Shown: positions 9,695-19,743 of the stretch, piece after piece
Layout of the letters: every line of letters starts with the position of its first letter
Numbering within the stretch: the stretch's first letter is position 1
Origin: Asparagopsis taxiformis
Taxonomy: Eukaryota > Rhodophyta > Florideophyceae > Bonnemaisoniales > Bonnemaisoniaceae
Length of the DNA stretch: 28,504 nucleotides
Direction: 5' to 3'
Assembly (NCBI GenBank): GCA_030407315.1
Contig: JALQPE010003008.1
Span: 1-28,504, forward strand
Notes under the pieces: generated by a model
What the model was told of the DNA's origin: nothing
What the model saw: the letters and a program-made list of their open reading frames with translations, nothing else
The model's database searches: none
Position numbers and translations under genes: made by a program

Positions 9695-12600
9695 GTAGGA
9701 CCAGCCGGGATGGCGATCGGTAAGAGGTTCTAGAATTGCTAGCCGGGTCAGGGAGACGTGAACTGGATCGCGCTGGTGAACTTGCATTTCTCGCGTCGCT
9801 CGGTCGCGGTGGCGATCGGGTGGTCCAACAGCGGAACGCGCAGGGATCAATCGCAACAAGGGATTCGCGGGCTGGCGCAAGCCGTGATCTCAGAGGGAGC
9901 TCACCAAGTAAACTAGAGCAAAACGCAATCCACGCATGGGTCGTAAATCCCTGGTCTAGTGGCGTGGGACACAACACACGCTATTGCGGTGCGACGCAGT
10001 TCCCCAATCGGTTCATGCGCAGCGCGCACGCGAACGTCGGCGATCGTAAGCAACCCCGCACGCAGTGTCGTAACGCAATCTGTCCTCGCGACGCGCTAGA
10101 CGCTTAACTCGTAGTTGCGAAGATGCTGACTGTTTATTGGTAAAGTGCGAAGCAGAAGGACCATTAATAGCTAAGTACTCAGGACAGGTTGTCCTTGCGT
10201 GGCCAGCCGGCGGTCGCTCGCTCGCACGCAAAAATGGGAATATTTGGGAAAAAGAATTCGTCATAAAAACCCAGAAAGGGGAAATAAAGGGAAATTCGTA
10301 AAAAGGCGCTACACATGACGCCAGACTCGCAGGTTCGATCGCGCTCACGCGTTCGCACAGACCCGCCATGTCACGTAATCGAGTCGCCCCGCGTACGCTC
10401 GCTTACTAACTAATCCGCGGATGCATGCGGACTCAGCCAGACACAATCGTTACGAGCGCGCGCGTCGACGAAATAGATTGGCCATAATCGCAATGGAGCC
10501 GAAATGTATACTCCAGGCAGCTCTGGGCGAGTGGGGTGTCATAGTGTTTACTTGAAATGTAGTTCAGTTTCTAGGGGAGTCAAGGAGCTTGTTCAAGGTG
10601 ACACTGGCTGCACAATTGTGAAGTTGTGCCGTGAGCTCAGTGTAGTAGACTATTTGTCCTGCTTGGGTGTCTCGGGTTTCATAGTGATCGACTCACACCG
10701 TAATGTCAGAGTCTAGAGTCTGAGGCTCCATGAAGGAGGATTTTCTCGGTCAGATTCAACCTTCACTGTTGTGAACTCATACCGTCAGCCCAGGGGCTGG
10801 AATATGCATCTTGCTCGGAGGTGAATCCGGCTCAACAGGTAGGGGAGTAGGAAATGACGCTGTTGGTGATAGGCGGCTTGAGCTGCACAATGGAAGATTC
10901 AAACTGTAAGGTTGGGGTAGGGAAATACTGGCTTTAGTAGGGCTACTCGTGCATCAGAGTAGGGGACTGATTTTGCGGGCTTCGGAAGTGTACTATCTGC
11001 TTTGCGCTGCGTTGATCAGGTCCATCACAGAAAGAATAGGAACAGATATAGGGGAGGAACTATGGAGCATGCTCTAAAATGCTAGAGCTTTGCTATTATG
11101 AGCACACTGCGCATGTTCAGGCTAGGGTACTAGGTGTTCTGGGCTCATCTATAGAGAAAACACCTGGTTGTAGAATATCTGCTGTGGGATGTACCATATA
11201 TCGTGTTAGAGTATACTCTCAGGAGGATTAGGGGATTAGGATGACGAGTATCAATTAGAAAGAATAGGGGAATGATCAAGTCTCTTCCACTACCCACGTC
11301 GTCAGGAGTCACTCCAAGACCGCAGATACAATAGTTGCAACTGTACGCACACCGAAGGGCATTCTGCGCTCCTTCACTCACCTCATCACAGACTCTCTGG
11401 CCCAGATCGCCCTTTCCATCTGAACAATTGCACAAAGTTACCGATAGCAGGAGTAGCCAGCATTCTTGCTTACTCTATCTATGCGTGTGTGTCTGCACGT
11501 CTTTGTGCTGATTTCCGAATTTCAAATCATCCCATCATCCCATAGACTCACACTACTGGTCATGACACTTCAGGTAGCGATAATGGAACTCACGTTGCGT
11601 ACTTTTCGTTACAATTGATCTGAAATGTTTACAATTTGATATTGAATAATTCGTACCTGACTAATATACCCGCACTACCTATCACCGCTACACTAACATC
11701 CACACTGCCGATTACACTGATGCTCTGCTATGCGTAATGCTGCAATATGTGTTGTCATAAGCAATTCAATAGCAATTGGAGCCCGGGTGCATCAGCTGCA
11801 GTTTGGCAATTGGATGCTGCTCGCTCGTTACTGGTGTGCCTCACTCGACATGCCAAAGTGACTAACGAACCACCAATGACATACCACCAAGGTAGTAGCA
11901 ATCAGGAAGCTGGCATAGTACGCCACGTGTGCATCGGAAACTATGTCAAAAAACTACACGCACAAATTACCAAATCCACAAAAATTGGCATTCATGCAAG
12001 AATTGGAAATTGCCAGAATTCGAACGTTTGATTTCCACCGCCGCCGTCGCTGTTAAAATACAAAATTAGCATAATTTTGAATTAAAAATAAGCACTTCCC
12101 GGCAACCAGCCCTACAACATTGCAGACCAGCATTCCCGATTGTATAGATGACGATTGCCCCCATCTGCCTACTCAGCACTCACACCGCCTCTGACGCCAC
12201 GCTATAAATTGCACCACAGCTCTTCAATCCCACTGTTCTGCTCAGGAACATCCTCCCAGCTCTCCCGCATCCAAAGCTCGTTCATCACACTGTTCAGCTG
12301 CGCTTCGCACTCGGCGGTATACCCCATGGCACAATGTACATCAAACGCTACGCAAAAATCCTGCACTGCCCACAAAAGCCCTAAACCTGCAACGCATCTA
12401 CAAAAATTAAATGATGGATGGATGATCGGACGAACGTACAAAGAATGCTTTCCGGGGGACCAGACACTGCTGGGTGCGAACAAGGACTAGCCTTCAGCTT
12501 GGGGTGATGCGCTGACTGAAGGTCGCCGGGCGCAAACAATCTGGGACATTGGTCTGGTGGACAAAACGGACTGCGTCACTGGGATCTCTCACACTCTCTA

Positions 12601-15322
12601 TATCAACAGGAAACCTCTATTTTGAGTTTGTCCCAGCGACCTTTCTACCATCTCCGACGTTTCTCAACACCACACTCACCGAGCTGCCACACCCCAACAC
12701 TCCCGTCCCTTGCCACTGCCCACAATGCTTGCTATCTTCGGACTCATCCAATCCATCCCGCCACACTTGCCGTGAGTAATTGGCACACATGCTAGCGCTG
12801 TCATACCATCTACCCAGCTGCTCACAGTCAGCCCCATCCAACACTTACAAGTCACGTCCCTACACACACTCGCATGAATAATACTAACAGCACATCCGTG
12901 CAGTCATATTCCGCGCCTAGAGCACACTCGCAACGGTTGGATAGCAAACCAAACACGCCGGCCCACGATTCACCCCTTCACCAGCTGGCCAACAACTCAC
13001 TCTTCGACTTTGCGTACGCACACATCCATTCTCTGTCCCTTCCGAAGTCAAAAAAGGACCATGCTATGCTGCAATCACTATGCTTCTCTGTCGAGCTTGT
13101 AATGTTGCATACCAAACGGCAATTCCCACGTCAGTAAGCAGAGAAAATTTATCGTTACACAATTCGATCCGCGCGGCTCAGTGATACACTATCCATATGA
13201 CTTACTAAGCTAGTAGCTTGATATTTAGTCGATGACGACGAATCATGAAACGTTGAAAACGGAGAGATACAATCACGCTTGCGCTACACGACCATTTCTT
13301 TTCCAAAGTTACTCCCGATGCCCATCTGAGCTGAATCATTGACTATGCGGATACATGAGCAACTCTACACAAGGAAGCAATCATTCTGCTTCCTGCCACG
13401 CACCATACTGCCCTTTCATCAATACACACACTGTCAACAAGCCGCCCATGCTACCACACCGCACTCCCTACCGCGCCAACACCACCAAACAATCATGTCC
13501 AGGCAGAAAATGTCACTCTCAGAGCCCGTCCCAGTTTCCGCTGAGTAACACACCCATACATCTCCACCAGCCTGCTCACGTTGGTACTGTGGATATAATA
13601 TACTAGCTGACTAGGACCAAAAATGAAGCTTTCCCTCTATCTAGACATGGATCCAATACCATAATCACAAAACTGATGTGTATACAAATCAAGTAGGTAG
13701 TGCGCATACACGTCGTAGACTAGTTGTCAAATCCCTATGTACTTTGGCACGCTGGATTATGACCGGCCAGCCAGAAAGTAGTCAATTTGTACAGCCCTTT
13801 CAGCTTACAATCTCCACACACAGAGATCTTCTTAACGACGGAACATAAGCAGCGCTGAAAAACCTGCCTGCTCCGCACTATGCCTTGTACATGCGCATTG
13901 CAACACCCATACGAAACGAACACGACATGCAGAAACCATGAATACTCGGTGCGAAACAAGCAACTCGCTCAGTAACGCTTAGTTTGCTGCAGTATCCCTG
14001 AACAGGCGCCTATGCAGAGGTGTTAACATATCATACAAAACTTTACTAACCAGCAGCGGAGATACCGTAGAATACGTGGCTCTCACTACGCTTTCCCATG
14101 CTCTACATCGAGGCGCACATAGTGCTTCATAGTTGATTCCACACATACTGCGTGTGCATTGGGCTTTTGGCGATCGAGTGGAATGATATGATGACGACAT
14201 AACATACTGTGATGTCGTTGCTTTGCCCAAGGATGGAGCGGACTCAGCTACTTGCAATGTGTGCAGCATAATATGAAAGGGGCCTAGGCAGGGGAAGAGA
14301 AGAAAATGAACGCCAGCCGACATTGACAAAAAGCCCTCAATGTGGGAGTCAATCTATCGCAGCTTGCGCTGAATCCATAGCTATAACACGTGGTGTGCGC
14401 GCCAAAGCTCTACTACACTGAGCGCTTTGCAGAAATTATGATGCTCTTTGGGTGTACATACGGCTCCCTGGATGGCTGCCCGTCGAGGACACTACGTCTG
14501 ATGGCGCGTCACATGAATGGACAGAAGGGATCGACACGTGGTGCCGCTGCGGGGAATGCTGAGAAATGTTGGCAGTTTTCACCATTCACTGAAAGCAGGG
14601 AGACTGTAGTCGCTGTATTTACAAGCGGATCAGATCAGAGGAAAAGCCTCTTTCAGTACGTATCTTGCATGGGCGGATAGACAGGCGTTCATGGATATTA
14701 CGGATCCGGAAGGCTACAGAGAAGGGCAGGCTATGCTGCCAGGTTCAATCACCGTATCATCACAATATCGTAACTTACCGGCTCTACGGACAGGGTAAAC
14801 GTCACTCCAAACTGAAATGAGTGATTGTGTTAGGGTTTGCGCAAGTGAGCTGTAAGATCTGAGCAGATGTTGTTGCACATCAAGCTAGCAGTGACGATCC
14901 GAACAGCACTTGGAAGTGCTGCCTCGGCTGGGCCAAAGACCACGCGCTCAGAAAGTGGAGATAGAATTATGGGAGGTACGGAAACACGCACGCACACACA
15001 CAAGTAGTGCTAACCTTGCGCTATTTCAACGGAAAACTGTATGCGCGCGAGATGAGCGCACATAGAATGACGCGCAAACACTCTGATGTCCACATATCAT
15101 ACCATTCCGCGCCGTGGTCCCGTTTTCCGGCACAAAGTATTTCCATAGTTTGGAAGCGAGACTAAACCGCACACGTGCCACCGATCATTGCTCTACTCTG
15201 GTCGTATGTAACCAGAACTTCTATCTGTCCATCCATCGCAACAGAGTATGCACCGCTCGACAACGAGACTTTACTGCACGTCTTCCAAACACAAGATCGC
15301 ATAAGCAACAAAACAAATCGCA
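9695..15322. other. Long gene-poor region, no convincing gene
   Basis: About 5.6 kb in which no open frame exceeds about 125 codons and none resembles a known family. 9700-10450 is CG-rich, with overlapping frames on both strands (9736-10107 plus, 9590-9977 minus) that I take as chance. 10500-11270 is G-rich on the plus strand with nine TAGGG motifs. 12100-13600 is the reverse, very C-rich on the plus strand (many CCACAC). Weak candidates I cannot support include minus-strand frames 12202-12483 and 13979-14329 and plus-strand 14390-14680. No tRNA or rRNA was recognised. The last few hundred bases should contain the Nse3 promoter, but no clear element stands out. Confidence 0.5.
10571..11270 (+). 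repeat. Cluster of TAGGG(G) motifs
   Basis: TAGGG occurs at 10572, 10840, 10918, 10938, 10960, 11049, 11123, 11229 and 11265, most followed by another G, all on the plus strand. This is well above the roughly one expected in 700 bp for random sequence. They are dispersed, not tandem, so this is not a telomere array. Confidence 0.6.
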
Positions 15323-16207
15323 ATGACCTACAAAATAACCTTCCACACCAGTGTTCACGATGAGAACGGTGAGGAGCCACCCACTCTGAACGTACCAAGA
15401 GCCTCTGCAATGAACGAAGACCACATCGAAAGCGCCCTGAACAACCAACAAAAAGAAGAGCTCGTTTCCCGCATCACCCGTTACACGATCGCAAGGAACA
15501 CAAATAAAAGGCCTGTGCTCAAAGCAGAGCTGTCCAAAATCGTGTTCGCAGACATAGAAATTTCAAGCAATAAGAAAAACGTTACCTTTTGTGCGGCATT
15601 ATCTGCTTCGCAAACGAAACTACGCAACACATTTGGCATGGAAATCATTGAAGTTGCTCGAAAAGTACGCCGTCACTCGCATACAACTACCACAGCCCAT
15701 AGACGTATATCTGTGTCTTCTACGCAGCCAATCAGCGTTGTCAAAGCTTACATTCTCGTATCCATCCTTCCATCAGAATACAGACCCTCTTGCCCTACGG
15801 AATCTATCAAGAAAGCTTTGTTGACCGTAGTGGCCAGCTTCATTACCCTGGCGCCCGGCTGTCGCATATCCCAGCCACAGCTGTACCATGAACTAGCTAG
15901 GATTGGCATCGACGTAGACGTACACAAAGCACCAGAGGAAATGACCTGCAGCAGCATGAGGGAATGGCTCGAAGGAGAAGTCGTCAAACAGTGGTATCTA
16001 GAGCGCGAAACAGAAGGCGAAACATACTATTATGGGCTCGGTGGCCGACTGCGAGCTGAAATAGACGATAGAGATTTGATCGACTTTATTGACGAAGTGT
16101 TTCAAACGCAGGATGGCTGTGATGCTGGCCTCGACGAAACTGCTCGCCTCGAGCTCCAGACGCGTCTCAATGATACTGCCATTGCAGTTATCGACAGAAT
16201 CGACTAG
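15323..16207 (+). CDS. NSE3: Nse3-like protein, MAGE domain (SMC5/6 complex subunit)
   Basis: An intact, intronless 294-codon gene. It reads as a MAGE/Nse3 protein, which pairs with the RING ligase Nse1 and the kleisin Nse4 in the SMC5/6 complex for DNA repair and chromosome maintenance in the nucleus. The first winged helix spans about residues 44-112 (ELVSRITRYTI, NKRPVLKAEL, LRNTFGMEIIEV). The second spans about 140-260 (AYILVSILPSEYRP, ALLTVVASFI, QLYHELARIGID, EVVKQWYLERE, YYYGLGGRLRAEI). The order and spacing match the MAGE homology domain, and the length is usual for fungal or protist Nse3. The chosen ATG is the first in frame and has A at -3 relative to it only weakly. The gene converges on the RecQ gene, with 195 bp between stops. 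It is the best candidate for an ordinary host gene in the window. Confidence 0.75.
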   Translation: MTYKITFHTSVHDENGEEPPTLNVPRASAMNEDHIESALNNQQKEELVSRITRYTIARNTNKRPVLKAELSKIVFADIEISSNKKNVTFCAALSASQTKLRNTFGMEIIEVARKVRRHSHTTTTAHRRISVSSTQPISVVKAYILVSILPSEYRPSCPTESIKKALLTVVASFITLAPGCRISQPQLYHELARIGIDVDVHKAPEEMTCSSMREWLEGEVVKQWYLERETEGETYYYGLGGRLRAEIDDRDLIDFIDEVFQTQDGCDAGLDETARLELQTRLNDTAIAVIDRID

Positions 16208-16402
16208 CCAGCCGCCACGTGCCTACATCACGGACGGAGTAGTTTTTGTTGCAACAGGCAAACATACCACACAACATTGCCGATCCCTTCTCTTCTGATA
16301 GACTCCTAAAAGGATTGCTTCATAATAGTTGTTTTCAATTGCCACATGTTTATACAACCAAAAACTTAGCTTCTTGTCTACAACTTCTCGCACGCACGCA
16401 GG

Positions 16403-16671
16403 CTAATCTGATGAATATATGTCCGTGAGTACCGACACAACGCCCAGCACACCCACGTCACCATTATCTGTCTTCCCCCGCCGCAGCCACTCGACAAATT
16501 CTGTCGTACCCTTCAGTCTACGCGTATACGGAGACTTTTTGTGTATCAGCTCGCGCTGTCTACCGTTTTCCCACATCATAATTAGTAGGCAAAAGACCAA
16601 ACGAACTGGGCAACTACGCTTACCATAATATCCAGCCTGGTGGATCACGATGCCGTTTAGCTCTCCATCCC
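16403..16671 (-). pseudogene. C-terminal end of the RecQ gene, shifted frame
   Basis: The large RecQ ORF stops at 16657 just after the second knuckle-like pair (CYRCG). In the overlapping frame the sequence continues with DGELNGIVIHQAGYYGK, then a Trp/Cys-containing segment (LVFCLLIMMWENG) and EFVEWLRRG, ending at 16403. Such a short domain after the knuckle is usual in fungal telomere-linked helicases. The switch lies at the three C of 16669-16671; one further base there would keep the frame. I read this as the true C-terminus, separated by a one-base loss or a sequence error. Confidence 0.65.
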
Positions 16672-19335
16672 ACACCTGTAGCAACCTGTACCCTCCGCGG
16701 GCTTGATCAAATTGGTGCATTCCGCCGCCTTGTGACCTACACCGCAACAGCGCAGGCACCGGTTCACGTAACACGCCGGGCTGATATCTCCATGTGGCGT
16801 AGAATGGCGGATCAATCTCCCTGCCGCTGCCGAACAGGGCGGACAGCTTCCCAATAGCATCGCTGCTGTATCGCGCAATATAAAGGGGTGCACAGATTTC
16901 TTTTTCTGCTGTGATGCCGAAGCCATCAATACTGCCCTGCTCACAAACTCAGTCCTACCCAGCGTGTTTGATATCATCGGCTCTGTATCAGTCGCCAGGG
17001 CTGAATCTGCATTTTCTGTCGAAGCAGCTGTTCTTACCGCTTCTGCTGCTGTTCCTCTATTCTCAGAAGAATTGCCGCTGTTGCTGCCGCCATCGCCACT
17101 CGCACCAGCCGACTTATCACTTGGTGGCGGCGGTTCTGCGGCACCACCACCACTTCCACCAGACTCTGAAGGCGGCGGTGTCGATACTGCAGAAAAACCT
17201 GATTCGTTCTGGACGTGTCTGGCCCGACACTTGTCGCATACTTCCATGCCACGCTGTGCACATGTCAATTTGTCAACATAGCCGTCAACGAATCTGTCGA
17301 GCACCCAACGCCTACAGCTTTCGTTATGGACAAGCAACGTGGCTGCACCGAACTTTGAGTTTGGTGCCGCTCTCGACTCTGGATTTCGTAACGGCGCATG
17401 GAGCACAATACATTCAGCCTCCCTACCATCTCTCCCCGCTCGGCCACTCTCCTGCACATAGTGCAGCAGACTGGGCGGAAGCCCCAAATGAATCACACAC
17501 CGTACAGAAGGCGTATCGATCCCGCATCCAAACGCAGACGTCGCAACCATTACTCGCGGTCGCTTCCCTCCTCGCCCCAGCCATCTTTGCAGCGTTTGCT
17601 GCCGCTGCGCCATCGTTATACTCGCATGATACACATCAGTCTCCACGTGTGGACAAACCAGCTTGAAAACATTTTTCACCGCATCGCATCGCTCCTTGTT
17701 CTCAATGTATACTATTATTCTCGTAGCAGGCGAATCGTACTGTGCTGCAACCTGCGACACCTCTTGCGCCGCTGTTAATATTAGTACTGACGCGGCCACT
17801 TCGCGCACTGAGTATCTTAGATTGCCCCGTGATGTCCTCTGCCTGATAGTTTGCCACTCTTGCAGCCCGCAAGCCTCTGCAACGCCGTCCTCCAGTTCAG
17901 GCGGACACGTCGCCGTTAGAGCGACTATCGGGGTTTCCACCTCGCCAGGCCGCACATAGTCCGCCACAGATCTCAAACACCCGCGGAAATCTTGCCACAT
18001 CAGCATTACATGCGCCTCGTCAATGAATATGCAGTGCAGCCTGTCTCTTGCCTGCTGCATTCGTAAGAAATCGCTATATCGTGGCAGCGTCAAGTGTTCC
18101 GGGCTGACCACTACGACGCGCGCCGCATCCATTCCAGAATCGCCCCACCGTTTCGCTGTTATCCCTTTTGACGCCATACGCTGCATTAAGTCTTCTTGAA
18201 GTGCAACCAACGGCACTAGCACAATACTCACCTTTTCCGCATGCACGAACGACGGTAGCATGAATACCAAGCTCTTCCCCCCACCCGTTGGCAATATTAC
18301 TAACTGATCACAAACAGGACTCATCGCGTGGAGCACAGCCTGGCGCTGCTCTTTAGACTTGAACTTGGCCTCTGGGTTGGAAAGGAATCGCTGCAGTGAT
18401 GTAGCCACGGTAACACATCGCTTCCGCTTCTTCTGTGGCGATTGTTCGCCAATTTCGTCGCCCGCTCTCTCATGAGTATTCAAAAACGAAGCTTGTAAAG
18501 TCGTAATTCTCTCATCAATGCGCTGCAATTTCCCGCGCAGTTCAGACATTACGCTGTCCATCGAATGGGCAGCTGCAGCAACAGGGAATACACCTTTTTT
18601 CACGTTGCCTATCAATATGCCATCTTCTTCGCGTTGCTGTTGTTCCGGTTCCTCAGTACCTACTCGCGCCTGTTGTTGTTGTCGCTCCCCAATGTGCACA
18701 CCTGATTCTTGTAGCCGCGTCGGTGGTCCCGTTGTGAGACAAAGCGCCCGATGCCAAGTCAATGAAGCATTTCTGTACATAGCCAGCTCAGTACCCGTTA
18801 TTACGCCTAATTGTGTTCGCGCCACACCATATCGCAACGTCGCTGTGTGCTCAGTGTGACCCGCCTGCAGATGCATGAAGCCCGCAACTGTGGCATCATC
18901 CCATGCATTATGCGCTGCAGGCAAGAAATTTTTCACCACTCCAGCGTGGAAATGGCGGTACTGTGTTGTTGTCAACGGCACATTGACAGACGCCATTTGT
19001 CCTGTGAAAGATGTTCGCAAGTCGTCCACGCTGTGTCCGTGAAAGAGGTGGTCCAGGACCATTCCGCCGCCTTTTGGGCTACGGCGCTCCGCAGCACCAT
19101 CGGCTTGACCTGTTCCATTGATCAATCGGTCTAGTAGATGTTGCAGCGGGTTGAAAAACAACAGGTATATTTGTACGAATCCAGAGGTCACCGCATCCGG
19201 GCAACGAACAATTGTCTTTCCCATGCCGTCCTGCATCGTTCGCGACTTGTGGTACGTAAGCACCGTCAATAATTCACCCTGCGATAAGAAAAGCGTCCGG
19301 CCAGCAGTGGCAGTATTCCGAATCTGCAACGTCAT
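16657..19335 (-). CDS. RecQ helicase with tyrosine-recombinase-like domain (main ORF, interrupted gene)
   Basis: 892 codons; the frame stays open upstream to 19386, so the Met here is not the real start. The N-terminal part looks like a tyrosine recombinase: upstream GGPARATE (Arg codon 19350-19348), then YRH at residues 126-128, AGH at 158-160 and RYG with Tyr169. A Gln/charged linker follows. RecQ helicase motifs: LPTGGGKS (348-355), DEAH (439-442), TAT (474-476), VATSAFGCGID (597-607), QESGRAGRDGR (628-638). A Cys cluster (C673, C692, C700, C703) sits at the RecQ zinc-binding position. Residues 715-790 are Ser/Gly/Pro-rich. A CCHC knuckle is at C860, C863, H868, C873. This matches the telomere-linked RecQ helicases of fungi, proposed to act in telomere recombination. 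The N-terminal third lies beyond retroelement B at 24837-26526. Confidence 0.9.
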   Translation of the reverse strand: MTLQIRNTATAGRTLFLSQGELLTVLTYHKSRTMQDGMGKTIVRCPDAVTSGFVQIYLLFFNPLQHLLDRLINGTGQADGAAERRSPKGGGMVLDHLFHGHSVDDLRTSFTGQMASVNVPLTTTQYRHFHAGVVKNFLPAAHNAWDDATVAGFMHLQAGHTEHTATLRYGVARTQLGVITGTELAMYRNASLTWHRALCLTTGPPTRLQESGVHIGERQQQQARVGTEEPEQQQREEDGILIGNVKKGVFPVAAAAHSMDSVMSELRGKLQRIDERITTLQASFLNTHERAGDEIGEQSPQKKRKRCVTVATSLQRFLSNPEAKFKSKEQRQAVLHAMSPVCDQLVILPTGGGKSLVFMLPSFVHAEKVSIVLVPLVALQEDLMQRMASKGITAKRWGDSGMDAARVVVVSPEHLTLPRYSDFLRMQQARDRLHCIFIDEAHVMLMWQDFRGCLRSVADYVRPGEVETPIVALTATCPPELEDGVAEACGLQEWQTIRQRTSRGNLRYSVREVAASVLILTAAQEVSQVAAQYDSPATRIIVYIENKERCDAVKNVFKLVCPHVETDVYHASITMAQRQQTLQRWLGRGGKRPRVMVATSAFGCGIDTPSVRCVIHLGLPPSLLHYVQESGRAGRDGREAECIVLHAPLRNPESRAAPNSKFGAATLLVHNESCRRWVLDRFVDGYVDKLTCAQRGMEVCDKCRARHVQNESGFSAVSTPPPSESGGSGGGAAEPPPPSDKSAGASGDGGSNSGNSSENRGTAAEAVRTAASTENADSALATDTEPMISNTLGRTEFVSRAVLMASASQQKKKSVHPFILRDTAAMLLGSCPPCSAAAGRLIRHSTPHGDISPACYVNRCLRCCGVGHKAAECTNLIKPAEGTGCYRCGMES

Positions 19336-19386
19336 CGCCTCGGTCGCACGGGCAGGCCCTCCACTACATACTTGTAGCAGCGTATA

Positions 19387-19718
19387 TGTTAGATACCGGT
19401 ATGAAAGTAAAACTCCCTCTCCTTTATTCTTTCATTGCTCTCTCTTCCTCCGTTCTCCATTCCTGATCTCCCCTTTCTACTCTTCATTGCTACCTATTTA
19501 TACTGTCAGTGGTTCCAGTGTTGATAATTACTTTCTCCCATACTCTCCTGAAATCTTTGGTTTGTCTCCTTTGCATTCTGTAAATTATTTCCACATGATG
19601 GCACTGCATTGCATGTCAACGCAATACGCTGCACTGCGGTGCAATACACTATCAACTGATGTTAAGTGTCGGCTTTTTGGTTACCTGGCTTGGTACCATT
19701 CTCTGCTCCCACGTAACA
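19387..19718 (-). repeat. 3' LTR of retroelement B
   Basis: 332 bp, identical by eye to 24501-24832. In the element's sense it has TATAAATA (19502-19495) and, about 70 bp on, AATAAA (19428-19423), giving a plausible U3-R-U5 layout. A purine-rich stretch (19743-19719, AGTGAGGCCGAG at its end) precedes it and is the likely polypurine tract. Confidence 0.95.
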
Positions 19719-19743
19719 CTCGGCCTCACTCGCTTATCCTCAC
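19719..19743 (-). other. Polypurine tract of retroelement B
   Basis: Purine-rich stretch on the element's sense strand, directly after the pol stop codon (TGA, 19742-19740, overlapping its start) and abutting the 3' LTR. Confidence 0.55.

Noticed and set aside
9540..9977. 145-codon minus-strand ORF
   Set aside because: It is partly inside the 3' LTR of element A and the rest is CG-rich DNA with equally long frames on the other strand.
10325..10345. tRNA-like B box (GGTTCGATC)
   Set aside because: No A box at the right distance upstream and no cloverleaf could be drawn.
12202..12483. 93-codon minus-strand ORF with protein-like composition
   Set aside because: Lies in strongly skewed DNA where long frames arise easily; no family recognised and no continuation on either side.
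16911..17666. 251-codon plus-strand ORF
   Set aside because: It lies wholly antisense to the RecQ helicase ORF, whose motifs are unmistakable; its translation resembles no protein.
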